Assembly: GCF_016808095.1 (NCBI RefSeq)
Contig: NC_068972.1
Coordinates: 6,442,001 to 6,506,000 of the forward strand
Reading direction: 5' to 3'
Source of the DNA: Vigna angularis
Lineage: Eukaryota; Streptophyta; Magnoliopsida; Fabales; Fabaceae
DNA length: 64,000 bases
The notes under the pieces were generated by a model. That model did no database searches. It had not been told where the DNA came from and worked only from the letters and a program-made list of their open reading frames with translations. Made by a program: the position numbers and the translations under genes. This document shows positions 23,073 through 38,000 of the stretch, one piece after another. Position 1 is the stretch's first letter. Each line of letters starts with the position of its first letter.

Positions 23073-24084
23073 TAGAGAGGTATTCGATTCCCACAAGTTG
23101 TGAAAATATGATTTTTTTATTAAGGTCAACCTTTAATTTTGATGTTTGATGCTTATGATAGAATTCTTAAGAATAAATCTTAATCATAATAATGTCTAGC
23201 ATGTGATTTTCATTTAAAAAAAAATACTAAATCGTGGCTTTGTATCTTGAATGATCCAATTTAAAAAAAAAAAAACGAAAACTAATGTAGAGAGATCTTC
23301 ATTATTAATGCCTTTTAAAATATATTCTAAGAGTTACCACACAACTAACTTTCACCTTTTTATTAACACTCTTTACTAGTATCCTATCACCAAAGGTTAT
23401 TGCTATTATAGAAATAAAAAGGGGTAGAGTAGACATTTTGATAAGCTCAAGGGTATAAAAGATACATGTGCCCAAGTATCTGTGTTCACTTTTTGTGTTA
23501 CACTTGTGAAAATGTAAAATTCGTCATTTTAATCCAAACTTTCTTGACCAAGCAGCAAGAAAATAAGAAAGGGTGAACTTTTTGCCATTAATAACTTTCA
23601 GTAATAACACAGTTTTAGTAAATTTTTTTACTTTTATTTCCTTAACATTTTTCACTCAATAGATACCACTAAATCCAACATTAAATATTCCAAACAATAA
23701 AGAGCTTAATAGTAAGATCTCAATAGTTGCTTACACTAAAATATATGTCCACGCAGTTAGGCTAGGATTATTCAATGTAATATTTGAATTCGGAGGTATC
23801 CAACCAAAACAAACGTATCAAGAAAGAACTATAAACATTGCTAATGTCAAAAGGGATGATCCACACCCAAGGATTGTAAGGCACTTGAATGGAATTACAA
23901 GATGAATAAAACAAAAATAGTAATATTTTGTTTTCTTTTATTTTGACATAGAAACACCTGGACAATGATGGGATAAAGGTAGGTTGGAGTAAAATGGTCA
24001 ATCTTATGTTGCATGAATGATTGCTATGGCAATAAATAACTAAGTAAAAGGATATTTCCTTTAAAAACTTCAAACGGGAAGAGC
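23073..24084. other. Intergenic region, TPP2 3' flank
   Basis: AT-rich DNA between the MITE and the TPP2 stop codon. The TPP2 3' UTR must lie in the right part, but no clear polyadenylation element was picked out. Confidence 0.55.
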
Positions 24085-26002
24085 CTAGAAAAGGGGCAAG
24101 CTTGGGGGGAAACGCACAAGCATCCATTCCCTCTCATATGAACAAAAATGAGTCCATCCAATTTCCTCAAGCAAAGAGAGCTTTAGATCATAGAATTTCT
24201 TCGGAGCAGGCTCGGCATCATCTTCAATGATGTCATTCACTACCTGAATAAGTTTCACATACATGATTAGTAAAGTTTATTGTAAGGGTGACAAAACAGA
24301 CTAATCTGACCCGTTTTAATCAGACCATTAATGGCTCGTAAAAAAACAAGTTAGTCCGAACTAACCCGTCAAACAGACCATTAATAGTCGTAAAAAAACA
24401 AGTTGAGACAACTTGTGCCAACAAGAGGACTTTTGTGGCATTAGAACTTAAAGAGAGGGTGATAAATGGCAGAAACTTACACAATATCTTAGGAAAAGGA
24501 AAATACCTTTAATGCTGTCCCAAGCCTTTGATTACGCCTCTCGTTTGTGACCAACAGGATTCCATATTTTCTGCACTTGACATCAACCAATTTCTTCAGT
24601 TCATTGAAGTTCTCTTTGAACAAGTCTGGATGAACGTCATCATCCTTTGATTGCTCATCTACCTCCTTTGACAATATACAAGTAAGTCAACTTTTATTTG
24701 ATAAACAATAATTAAGAGATACTATTGGCTATATACCTAGCCAATGAGAGACTATAACAGACCTAAACAGCTACTAGGTTAAACAAGTTTTCAAGATAAA
24801 CTAACATGGAAAATGAAGCAGGCAGAACATATTTGTCAATGGACAAAACTTAGATCAAGTTCCTTGCATCTTTTCATCAAGTCCTCCAATAAAAAAATAA
24901 TATGTGGATGATCTTTCTAATATTAAAAAACCTGCATTAAAATGTGCTTGAGATTTTAAAAACAACATCCACGTGTCCTTACTTCATTAGACCAGTGATG
25001 GTAAGGATATAAAGAAATTGATCTATGTTTTTTGGCCTTTTTCAATGTCATCTACATGGTATTTCCTCGTTTTGCATATGTGAATACTGTAACTGTTAAT
25101 AGTGTACGCTCATTGCTTTCAAGAACATAAAAGCTCTAACCTTTAAAGACGCAATCTCTGCCAGTGCAAGCCCCTTTTGGTAAAGTGCTTCTGCCAACTG
25201 ATCACGGGCTAAGTCCATCTCTTTCTTGGTTTTCTACAGTGGGATTAAATATCATTGAGTGCCAACAAATCGAAAAGTGAAAGTCCATCGTGATATTAAT
25301 GTAGTGCCAAAATTCATTGTCTAGTGGAAGGAACTTCCGAAGAAGTAATTTTAGCTGACAATGATTGTTCTAACATTTTATACATTACAGGGTATAAATG
25401 TTAGTTTTCAATTTCCTATCATTTTCAGACAAACAACCGCACAGCCAACTTCTATAATTATAAAAATCCAAGTGCCAAAATACAACTAATCATGTAATAT
25501 TGAAAAATGCTCTGAACAAATAACACTCGCATGCCATGTCAGTGGCAGGGATAACTAAAAGGATAGGGAACATGGATAAGCACCTCTACTTCCTCATCTC
25601 CTGGATCATGTTTTAGTGCTAAAAATTTTGCTAACTCTTGTTTATCAACACTGTCAATAACCTCATTTGCTGCATCAATTATCTGCAAAGTGTACTCAAA
25701 ATTGTAAAAGAACTAGCCTTTTCATATCGTTCACGCATTACTAAATTGAACAATACTTTTATCAACACAAAATTTCATCAAAATCGGAGAGAGAGGGAAA
25801 GGGGGAAATAATAGTAAAACATTGACTCGAACAATATGTACCTCTTCATGATGAAGAACTTTGTCTTTGATATAACTTCTGGAAACTAAACCTTCTAAAA
25901 TCTTTGCAAGCAACGGTGTGTGCTTTGGATATTCAGTCTTGAAGGAAACATAAATTTTGCAATGATTTAATTTCAACCTAGAAAATAACAGTAAAACAAT
26001 AT

Positions 26003-26033
<31 letters not shown>

Positions 26034-29000
26034 TATATATATAAAGGGAGAGAGGAAGAATTGTATACTGACTTTGAGTGAGGCAGACAACTCCTTCCAT
26101 TCAAGGCACTCTTCATTGCTTCCTTGTTTTAGACCACCAAACACTTTCATTTTTGCATCTCGTACCTGAAGGACAAGTCAAGGCCAACTTAATAATACCA
26201 TTGCTGAGTCTTATGAAGGGAAATTCAATAGGGAGATTTGACACCAATGAGTCAACCCATATAAGAGACTACAACACTACCTTCCACCCAAAACCTTAAG
26301 ATATGGGTTTTAGTTTTCTTCATCATATATTGCTCAGCTTTATTATTTTTACTTAATATGTGACTCAAACTTACCCTTGGAGTTTTACCAATTAAGGCAA
26401 AAGACATATGATCTGAAATCTTTCATATCTACTTGGTGATAAATCAGAACTGTAAGAATGTTTTCTGGATTTGGAAAGATAGAAAAGTAAAAACAATTAT
26501 GACCTTCCCGCACAAGATATTCTTACAATAACTTATTATATTTAGTTTACATATATTTTTAAACTGTTACAGATAAAAACAAAAGTTCGCATCTTCTACT
26601 TAATATAGCTAAAGTCAAGGCTTGTCTATCACTCTTCAATTAAATTATAAATATATTTTTATAAAATTACTAGAATTTAATGAAGGAAAATACTAGGAGC
26701 TCTGTGTTTCACAAGGCATTAACTGTTTTATAACAATACAAATGCTTAGGCTCACCCATGTTTTTATATAACATTATTGAACAAAAATAAATATAAAAGA
26801 TCGCATTCTCAGTCAGGCCAAAAAAGCTAAGACTCGTATAAGTGAAATATCTGATGGGATATAAAACAAGGAAGCTGTTCTGCCAAATATTTGAATACCT
26901 CTTGTTCTAAGCGTTCAGAAACTGTCTTTTTGGAAGATAAGGAAGAACTTTTTCCCGTGTCTTCGTCAACCTTTCAGCAGAAGGTAATAGGAAAATATGA
27001 TTAGACATTAATGTATAGCATACGCTTATAACAACTGATACATCAGCAAGCTTCGTGCTTGTCCAAATCAGAACGCGTTGGTATGTACAATTACAGAGCA
27101 CAAAGGAAGACCTTAAGGTGGGTAACTGCATAGGTAAATGATAACCTTATTTGGGGGAATGATATAAGAAACCCGATGTGACACAGGATGCTTTTCTGGA
27201 CTTTTACCATCCTGTAGACCAGCAAATGATAGTTTACCATATGATATTGATCCCACCAACACAGATCCTTGTAGACAGTTCTGTCAAAATAATATAACAA
27301 AAGTTACTAAATTTTAACAATACTCCAACGGCGATACACAAAGCAAGGAGGACAATATACCTTCGGAAGTTTGTCTTTTGGTGGAGGACCAAGATAAAAT
27401 CCTTCTTTTATACTATCAATGAGCAAACATCAGTACCACAGCACAATTTAACATTTAAACCTTAAGAGCAAGGTAGGGACTATAAACCAGTTACATACCC
27501 TGGAACTAACGTTGAGGACTTAAAGGAGCTATCTCCCATCACTGGACCATCAGGTTCAGAGAAAAAGCATAAGCGAATGATCTCCTGGAAAGATTAGTTG
27601 AGTTCAGCCTTATTCTTATTCTAAATGTGGGATCTTCAACAAAGAGGACAACGGGTGATGTGAATTTGGGGTTCCTGGGTATGAGTGTATGTGTTGTTGC
27701 GAAGAAAGTAGAATTGATGAAATGTTTAGGTTTTGTTGAGGTTGATTTATTCAAGGAAATAGCAAACTCATCTATAGAATTGAATGAACAATTTAGGTTT
27801 TGAGGAAGTTGATTTGTTCAAGGAAATAACAATCTTACCATGCAGGAAGAATATAAATATACTTTGAATTTTTATAAGAAATGAGTGATACTCGAAAGTT
27901 ATAGTGGGGGGTTCATGGATACCTCTCATCGGAATAGAATTTGTATAGTAATTCTTCTACTGCAAGTTTGTATTAGCTTATGGTGAGAAAATACTTTTTC
28001 TTGTTTTCGGTCAGCTTTTAGGGGGTGCTTTTGGAAAACCATTGGAAAAACTTACAATCATGTAAAGAAAATGAGACTGTTGTTAAAGCAAAAGATACAT
28101 GGGATGCACAAAGTCGCTCAAAATTTCATGTACTACCTTCTCTTCTAAATTCCGCTGGATGAATAACACCAGCTGCTTCATCTTTTCCAAAATCTGCACA
28201 TTGTCATGCCTGAAACAATAAATTATATTGAGTATTCTTAAAATATGGACTTAGAATGTAAACTAACCCATAAAACCAAATTATAAGGTGAATCCAAACT
28301 TCGGAAGTTCTCTTTAAGTGTCTCTAGTGAATGTAAGACTAAACTACTATCCTTGAGGCTGTAACTAAGACAACCCACAAAGAGACCACACAACAAAAGC
28401 AGGATAGAGATTTCCTCGATAAGGCGATTTCGCAACAAGTCTAAGGACCATTTTTGATGTATCTCAAATTTTTAAACCCTAAAGCTATTACACTTGTAAT
28501 AAATACGCCATCTCTTTTTTGTAAGCATTAACAACTAAACCTTCAGGTCCTTAGAAAACAACACAACTGGACTATTCAAAGTTTATTTATGGCCAACTAA
28601 AGATCAAACACCATAAGAAACAAACATAATTGGTTATCCCAGTACATGGCTAAGAAAGAGTTGTACCTTAAATACAGTTGTAAATTGTATTCTCCCTTGG
28701 GAAGTTTTGTAGAGTTCGGATAGGCATCTCCAATTGAATATACTTTCTACAATCAGAATTGATAAATATGAAAATAAATTACGAGGAGGTTTCTGTTCGA
28801 ACATATTTAGCATATTCTAAATATGCATAGGACATTCAACATGTGTCATTTGTATTTCCCTGTTAATAATGGCAAGGTCATTTCCGGTAAATACTAGTTT
28901 AGAACTAGTATAATGTAATTTTGTACACAACGGATAAAAAATAACTAAGTTTTTTAGTCCATTTTCAAATTTGTTTACAGCTCCCACCCAATTTATCTTT

Positions 29001-32000
29001 AAAATGTTCTAGACTAAAATTAAAAGGTAAAAAGAATAAACATTAGTTCAAACCACTATTTTTCCTGGATTTGGATTAGTTTGACCCATCTTTAAATGAG
29101 TCAATTGTTTAAAATTAAATTGCAAGTTCTAAAGTGTTATTTGTGTATCATGTGTACAGAGGATATTTTAAAGCAATTTTTGTTTCCAATTTTATTTCCA
29201 GTAATTATGATAACAAGATTATTCCCGGTGATCACTAGGTCCAGACTAGTATATCTTAAGAAAAAAATATACAATTTCAGTCTTCTTTTCAAATCTTGCT
29301 ATCCACATGCTTCAGAAAAGTTTCATAAATGATAAATCATTCCACCATCCCTCAAACTTCAATCTTCAAAAGAAAAACGAAATTAAATATCAGAATGAAT
29401 ATACCTTGTTTGAATCGGAAATGATATAAAATTGAGATTCAAATTTAGTATCATATATCCGATCATTTAGAAACGGTATTTGAGGTTTTATTTCAGCTCC
29501 ATCTTCCAATTTGATCTTGTATCTGAAATCAGAATAATGAGAACAGGTCGGCTAAACATTGCAAAGATAAATTAAGCACACAAAGAAATTTATAACTACA
29601 CACGTTAACGTCAATGCTAGTATCTGCTTTCCAGAGGAGAGTTTGTCACGATCACTTGAAAGTGAGCTAATTGTAGCATCTATTGGTCGATAGGGCACCC
29701 TTATCTGCAATTTTTTAACATAAATTAGGACAATAAGTTAAAGCTCATTACTGTCCCACATCAGATGCACAATGGAATAGCACAAAAAGAAGTTTAATTT
29801 TACAAGATAACCTTATTCAGAATTCCTACTGGTGCAAGTTTCTCAGCTGCCAATAGCGCTTCAGCATCAATTCTGATTGGTGCTTCACTCCCATCAAGTA
29901 CAATTTCCTCTTGATTGACTTTTATACCATGAAACATAACCTGGAATTTTATATAACTAAACAACATTGTATCTCAATGAAAAATCAATGTAATTTCCCA
30001 TTCAATTCTTTGACCAGAAGTTATGAGAAAAGTTACAGTCACAGAAGAAAACAAGGCACCTTTCTCTTCAAAGCATCCAACAATATGCAAGGCCTAGTTA
30101 CAAAAGGTGCTGAACTTGAAGGATATGACTGTATACATACATAAACACATATATTTGCCCATCTAAATTCCAACACACAATTTCTTTAAATGTGAATTAC
30201 AAAGAAAGTTCATTTGTATGCTGTATAAAAACATGCTTGATTTTTCCACTAATTAATAAAATTCTACTTAAACTGCACAAGCCAAAGAAAATGGGGAAAA
30301 TTTGAAAACCATAAACATCATTGGGTTCAAAATGATGGAAAATCATGCCCTGCTTGAAAATTAATTAATGTATTAGGTCATCGGTTCTTTTCATACCATC
30401 ATATCAAAACTCCCTTTGGACAAAGGAAAACATTTATAATTAACTTAGGCATTTATTGTCTGTCCTGGGCCGTGTTATTTTCTTCAATTATTAATCTAAG
30501 GGACATAACTAACAATCTTGGATTTCAATCGAGATTCAATTTCAGTTGACAATGCCAATCAAATCCCAGACATCTTGATCCCATCTGTTACCATGAAAGA
30601 TTTCTTCAGGGTTATTAATGTGGATTACAAATAGTTGGTTACTACCTGATTGAAGAGGAATGCTTTGCAAGGTGGTTGTTTTGTTGGCATCTCTTCAAAC
30701 TTTCAGTGTTCTGAGCACACAGGTACTTCAAGAATCTCCTTGTTATTATGCACAAAGGGATTGAAGAGCTCTCTTCTAATAATGTTTTTAGAAGCATTAT
30801 TTTTAGCATCTTCTATTGTTTATGGTGGAATTAAATTTCTTCTTATTATACAACAGAAAAAAAAAAGATAAAATCTCCTCCACATTAGTGCCACACATAG
30901 CCAAAAGCTCTTGGTAGCTGTTATCAAATTAATAAGATGGCGTAACAAAGGAGTTTAGATAAATTCTCAAGACCACCAACCGAATGAATGGGAAACAATC
31001 ATAACTTAGTTTGACCAATTCGAAAAGAATGAGATATAGACATGAATCCTGTTACCTCAAGATCCACCCTGGTGGTCTCATGACTGCCAATGCCACTTGA
31101 CCAAAACTGAGCTATGACTAGTTCCAATGTCTGACCACCTACTACGCTAAAGGTAAAGCTTTTGGCAGCAGGAGAGGAAAAAGTTATCACATTCCTCCGT
31201 GCAATAGGTCTTCGCAATGGACATATCTACACATAGAGAGCATGTCAAAAGAAGTTCCATACTTAATCTACAATAGTTTCAAACTGCAGCTTGTACCTGA
31301 ACTGTGTGCACAAAAAATCTTCGAACTGTATCAAAACTTGATGCATTCATAGTTGCTTCAATCCAAGATGCACCATTTGGCACTTCTATATACTTCCTCT
31401 CGACATGGCCTAGTGAAGCAGAAAATTAAGACATGAAGAATTGGTTTTAGGACTAAAGAATGTAAACTAGACAAAAATTGCAAAAGCACTGTGAAAAATT
31501 ATTTAAATGCACTGAGATTTCTGGAAACATTTTTAAAAGGGCACCTGGCAGGAATAACATATTTGAAAATGAAACTAGAGGATTTCTGTCAGTTACAGCC
31601 ATGGGCTTGGTTACAGTAATTGGAATTCTGAAAATAGGACCACGCCATGGTGCTTTGTAGTCAATACCATAAAGCTCATAGTAATGCAGACCATCATTTA
31701 AATTGGTAGGATCCACAATTATGCTGAAACAAGAGTATAATTCATCTGTCACTAAGAAAACAAAACCAAAAAAATTAGCAACTTTGCTATATAGTACATG
31801 TCTCGGCTTATGTTCATGTTTCTGTTACAAGTTGTTGTTCATTCACTTCATTGTAATTTAGAATGTTCCTAGGTTTTGCTAGAATACCTGTTAGTAGTGC
31901 TGCAGCTGTAAGATAATTAGAAGCTAGCTGAAAAAGCTTATCCTTAACAAATAAGAATCAGAAACCTCCAAATCTCATAACACATTATCAGTTTTCTTTC

Positions 32001-35000
32001 TCTTACTTGAAATAAATGAAGAAAAGAAAGAAGACTATTTAATAGGAAAAGTATATTTTAGCATAAAAGCTTAAAAATAATGCATATAAAAGATTAGGGA
32101 TTACAGTATAACAATTTCAAGGAAAATAAGTTGGGATTATGTATATTAACCGTAGAAGACTTTTTTCTCACATAACTACCCAGTTTTGTTACTGTACACG
32201 GGAAGTTCATGTTACCTAGAACCTGTTTGGACGAGCTTCCTTAAAAGCACTATTAGGAGAGAAAAATATATGAAGAAAAAAATGAAACTGACTTGTCTAT
32301 AAATTAAAATTAGCTCATATACAAAGTTAAAAAAAAAAAGCATTGGAGAAACTACATGAGAGAATTTTAACAAATTAGTTGATGTTAATTTAATTTAAAC
32401 TTACGGATTCATATTTTTCTCCTTTGAAAGCCCTTTCGAAAAAGCTCAACTAAACATACCCCTAATAGTCATTTAAAACAAAAGTTACAATAGCTTGTAA
32501 TAAACAAAACACAAATATTTCAGACAAAGAGATATGTTCATGAACAATGCTTTTATGGAAAATAAAATGCCAATGCCATATACTTAACATCTTTAACCCT
32601 AAACATTAAGAATATTAACCCTATCTACAACTTTGTTTATTAAAAAATGTGGTAGCAAAGGAAGAATTCACTTTTAAATTACTTAAAACATATGCATTAG
32701 AATGTAAAAAACAAATTTCGACCATCCAAATGTTGGGAATCCAAGTGTGAGTCTAAGTCCCACATTCGATAGAAATGAGAAAGTAGAGCAGTATATAAAG
32801 ATGAAAGACCCATTAACCCATTGCTTTAAGGTGGTGGGTAAATAATGGTGTTGATCCCTTATATAGTTGGCTCAGATGTTATTGGTGATTGTGTAAACCA
32901 CAGGAAACCTCCTCCTCGATTGACCCAATGGTATATCTCTCTCCAGTGTGGAGATTATAATAGAAAAGATGTGCGGGGGTGTGTTTGGTTGGATGGATAC
33001 AAAATAAGGAAAGTGGAGAAATTTCTTGTGAGAAATATGTTTTTATGTCAGCTAAAAATACCCCATTATTTTTGCTAACATAAAACTATTTATTATTTTA
33101 AAATTTGTTATAAGAAAATATTTAATTTTTGCTGATCATTTCCTCTTCTTTTCAGGTCCACATTTGGGTTGAGTTTCTTCATGTGGATCCCATAAAATAT
33201 TCCCTCCTTACTTCTCCTCTCAAACAAACAATGGAAATTTGGTATTTTATCCTATCTTCTCCTTTTGGTTTACTTCCTCTCTTCCATAGAGAAGAGTGTA
33301 TATTACACATACACAATATGTATATGTAACTGATTCCAAATTATCCAACTATATTCCCAAATTTTCTACTTTTTTATCATAACTTAGGTTAATTTGACTC
33401 TAGAGATCTAAGATAATTCCTACAAACAGTATGACTAAGTTATAAATACATAATTAAAATTTCGTTTACAGTTGTTAGTTAATTAGTCTTAGTTCACATG
33501 TGTTAATTGGTCCTGATAACTAGGTCATTGAGCCTTGCTATCTGGGAAGATACAAATACGGGGATTTCATTTTGTACTGCCATAATGTCCTTCCACAGCA
33601 CAAAAATCCCCACTCTGTCCTTAAAAAAATGACTTATAGATTGTATAATCCAGAAATCATTTTTTTCATAAGAAAAAACTTCCGGATTGTGTAATCTAAG
33701 TTATTTTTTATTTTCCAATTGTGCAATCCAAATTCTAGATTGCACAATTCAGAATTCATTTTCTGAATGAAAAACAACTTCCAAATTGCACAATTCATAA
33801 GTCATTTTTTACTTTTGGATTATGTAATCTAGAAGCTTTTTTTTTTTTTACTTTTGAATTGTGCAATCCAAAAGTCACCTTTCGCATGAAGAAAAACCTC
33901 CAAATTGCACAATCCGAAAGTCATTTTTTCATAAGAAAAGCTTCCATTACACAATCCGGAAGCTTTTATGAAAAATGACTTCCAGATTATGTAATCCAAA
34001 ACACTTTCTTCCTTAAGTCCATCTATGACACCACACATAGACCAGGGTACAGTGAGGCAAGGGCAGCAATGGCAAGGGGGCACAACAGCGACGACAAAGA
34101 GGTGGTGGTGGCAAAGGGTGACTGCAGTACGGGGGCAGTTTGGTCTTTTAATCACCCAGATGGTGGGGTGCACATGAAAAGTATGGAGGTGACGAAAGAA
34201 ATGGCCTAATAATGGATGTGTCTTAAAAATTCAATTGTTTATTCATTCTCAGATATCTATCAGTCAAACATTAATGTATTTCTATCCATAAATCAGAAAT
34301 GTTCGATAAATATAACATTATGACCTAATTAAAAAACTAAACGTACACTCAGAATGAAAGGATATAATGAAAGGATATGATAAAAGATAGCTTACTAACT
34401 TGAAGGTACGGCCATTATGAGTGAGAAGAAGATACTCGGGGGCTTTCACAACTGTCTGATCTGATGAGCGCAATTCAATGAACTCCTCAAACATAGCCAA
34501 TTCCTCAAGCTTCTTGGCATCTTCATGAAATTTTGGATCAACTTGCACCGTCCACTGTCAATAAGTGCAACACATTATAGAAAAAACTACCCCTTCAAAG
34601 CACAAAACAACTATATTATAAATCACTTTTCCGTTAATTGATAACAAATGCAACAACAGAAAAAGTCTTACCCCACTTGATGAGGAGATTCAGATACACA
34701 TAGATTTGATAAACATGAAATATGTAAGCAGAAATATCAAAGCACAATTACCAGCATAAGAAAAAAATTCAAGACTCATCACTTTTGTAACACTCCTCCA
34801 ACAATTTCTTAACAAAATATCAGCAAACACTACTTTTTTACTTTTATTGTACTCTATATAAAGCAAGGTAAATAGTGTTTGTCAAATCAACAAATTCTTA
34901 TAGTTCTTCAGCAGCATAAAAATTAGGTACATCCAACTATCAGTCATTCATTATTTGTTTTATCACAATCCTATCTTTATTCCATTTTATAAGACTTGAA

Positions 35001-38000
35001 ACATGCTACAATTATCAATGCACACTAAATGTAAGAATGATCTTACCTCCATAGGTTGTCTGCAATCATTAGCCTCCCTCAAGTAGATGCCCCGTGACCA
35101 AGCATCTGCCATCAGCAATCATATAAAGGGATATAATTTGGACATTTAAAGTATATGCTCTTCCGAGTAAATCATCTTCACTTTACTTTTCTCACTCCAA
35201 CAGTAATTAAGCACTACTGACACTGTAACTTATCAGTTTTATTGGATTACTAAAGCATGATTAATACAGCACTTGCAAAAAGGTGAAAGACGTCCTGTTC
35301 TATTTACAAGTCACTGCTAGAAATATGTAGCCATGTAGCATTTATTGAGGGTGCTTGGTTACACCAGTTTCTTTTTGGCCTATTATTCTATTCCTCTGAA
35401 TTATAAGTTAGATTGACATGAGTTCTGCCCCTGAGTTATAATATGAATTTTAATTTGTTAGCAATATAGAAGCAAACTAGACCTTACTGTGATCTATAAA
35501 GAACTGCAGGTAATATATGGATTAAGAAAAAGTTTTGATCATGCATCAAATAAGTAGGGGATTAAAGAAACTAATCAACCAAACAGTCAAGTGGATAATG
35601 TACACATGCCCAAAAGCTGAAATAGACATATGAGCCATCATATAATCAATATATTTACATCTATATTGTTTTATGAAATATCCATAAATTAAAACAATAG
35701 TTGGGTCTTTTTATTATGAGAAATTATTCTTAAGATAAAGCTTGCAGTGACACCAATCACACCAGTATATGGACAGCAATGTCCCCACTGCACCCAAACA
35801 AATTTAAACTTTATGGGTGTGATGACGATAGTAAGAGGTGTAGGAAGATGATCTCCTACTATATTAACAGCCCTTTTAGCACAGTAAGATACTTTCCAAT
35901 ATTTTTCCCCATGTGCCCCATTGAAACGAAAAAAGTTTCAGAACTTACAAATACTGCACATGCTTCATATTTTACACACGTTACAGCAATAAAAAATATC
36001 AGAATGTTAGCAACCATCATAGTTGTACATGACTAAACGCATAATGGAAAGTCCACGACAATGTAAAACTCACTTGTTTTTCCAGAATTCTTGACCATTA
36101 TTTGATACCGAACATTTGGAATATTTTGAGACTGCTTTATATATTCATAACACCTGTCATCGATTATTTGATTTAAGTCAAAAACAAATCTTAATAAATA
36201 CTATTTACTAAAACTTCCATGAAAGCAAAGACTTCTAAAAATATCATACTTGTCAACTTGCATAAGCCCTTGCCCAGTGGACAACTTATCCTCAGGTGAA
36301 CCACCTATGGGAAGAGATGTATTTTCAAGGGCCTTCCTCACACTATATGGACTCACAGGAATCCCCTCAGCCTGCATGTGGAAATTCACATCACAGATTA
36401 CCGATAAAACTGCATAATAAAACCAACTGAAACATACAGTCTAAATAAGAATAATGTCCAAGAACCTTCATTGCACTTATGAGCAATGCAATTCCACCAC
36501 AGGCTGATGGTGATGCCATTGATGTCCCATTCATGAGCATACGCCTTTGAAGAGTCCATGTAGGAACAGGTGCAACTGCACAACCAGGAGCACTTACAGA
36601 GACACCAAGATCTCCATCAGTTGTTGGTCCACGGCTAGACCTGTAAATATTTCCATAAATCATGAAATGAAAAATCATGCAAATCCAGAAGAACCAAGTA
36701 AAAGTTAAAAGGATATAAGAAGCAATCCAATTTTAAATTCACATAGAATAAAATATACCATGTGTATTCAAGCCCATCGGAAGGAGGTGCAACAACAGAA
36801 TGAGCACCAGCTGCCATTGCAGGAGAAACATAAGCTCCAACACCTATAATATTTGAAGATGTACCACCAGGTGCTCCAACAGTGCTCAATGCCGGCCCAC
36901 TATTACCAGCACTGCTCACAAATATCAGTCGATGCTTGTTTACTGCCTAGATATAAATGATACACGATACCCATAGCTTAGAGAATAGTAAATAACAAAG
37001 GAAAGATATAACTGGCCCAGTTAAAAAGGAAGTCTTAGAAGATACTTCATTCACAAGGTCAACGAACCGTCCATAGTCTGGCAGTGAAGTAGGCTCACCA
37101 TAACTCATATTGATAAGATCACATTTATGCTACAACATAAATGAGACAAGGCACATCACTACAACGTAATAATCCATGTCAAGCATTGAAAAATTATAAA
37201 ACAAAATTAGTTTTATAAAACACTCAATTATTGAAATCTGAATGCTAGTTATGCAATGAAGAAAAAAAATAATTGAACCACCTCAACAGCAGCTATCAGA
37301 GCCCTAGTCAGACCAGTTCCAGTTTCCATTGAACCTAAGCGAGAGTCCCCAATTTTACAAGATATTAATTGTGCTCCAGGTGCAACTCCATTCAATAAAG
37401 GTTCCTGCCAACAATACTTTATATCATAATGTATAATACTTTCCATAGGAATTGCAATATATGGATAAAACTATATCCGTACCTCTGGGTGGAATGCAGC
37501 AGCTATACCAGCAACATGGGTGCCATGAGGGGAGCTATCTGTTACCATGCTTAAGACATTTCCATCATTATAGACATTCACAACATATGTACAAGCATCT
37601 AATTTGCTGAAGATACCATACTTCTTCTCAGTCCTGAAAAGTAGGCAGTAACAGTTATTATTCAAATCATTTTAACTTTTAATACCCACCAAGCTGATTA
37701 GAACTAAAATGTTGATTGCTCGAATAGCTAAACTGCATTCCTTTGTACAGTGACAATTGACTACTTACTTCAGAAACATCTATCAAGTATTAACTACAAC
37801 ATTAAAGATGGGAGAAACCACTGCATTTTTCCTTTTTAACTGTCATGTTACTTACTTCTGGAAAATAATATTTCCTTTCTTTAAATTTTCCCAGAATTAT
37901 TTGTGATGTAGAGATGAAAGTGTGAGGTGCTTTAGAACAGCGCCTATTGAAGAGGCAATTGATGGAAATAAGAAATTCGGGATTGAATAGGTTTAGTAAT

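Larger units (their letters stand above)
31724..34399 (-). other. TPP2 intron 16, large, with repeats
   Basis: A 2676-bp intron between the exons ending at 34400 and starting at 31723. It holds an LTR-like fragment near 32731-32850 and a block of degenerate repeats at 33600-34012. The rest is unremarkable AT-rich DNA. Confidence 0.85.

Noticed and set aside
33829..34173. 114-codon minus-strand frame in TPP2 intron 16
   Set aside because: It runs through the degenerate repeat block and has no recognisable domain.
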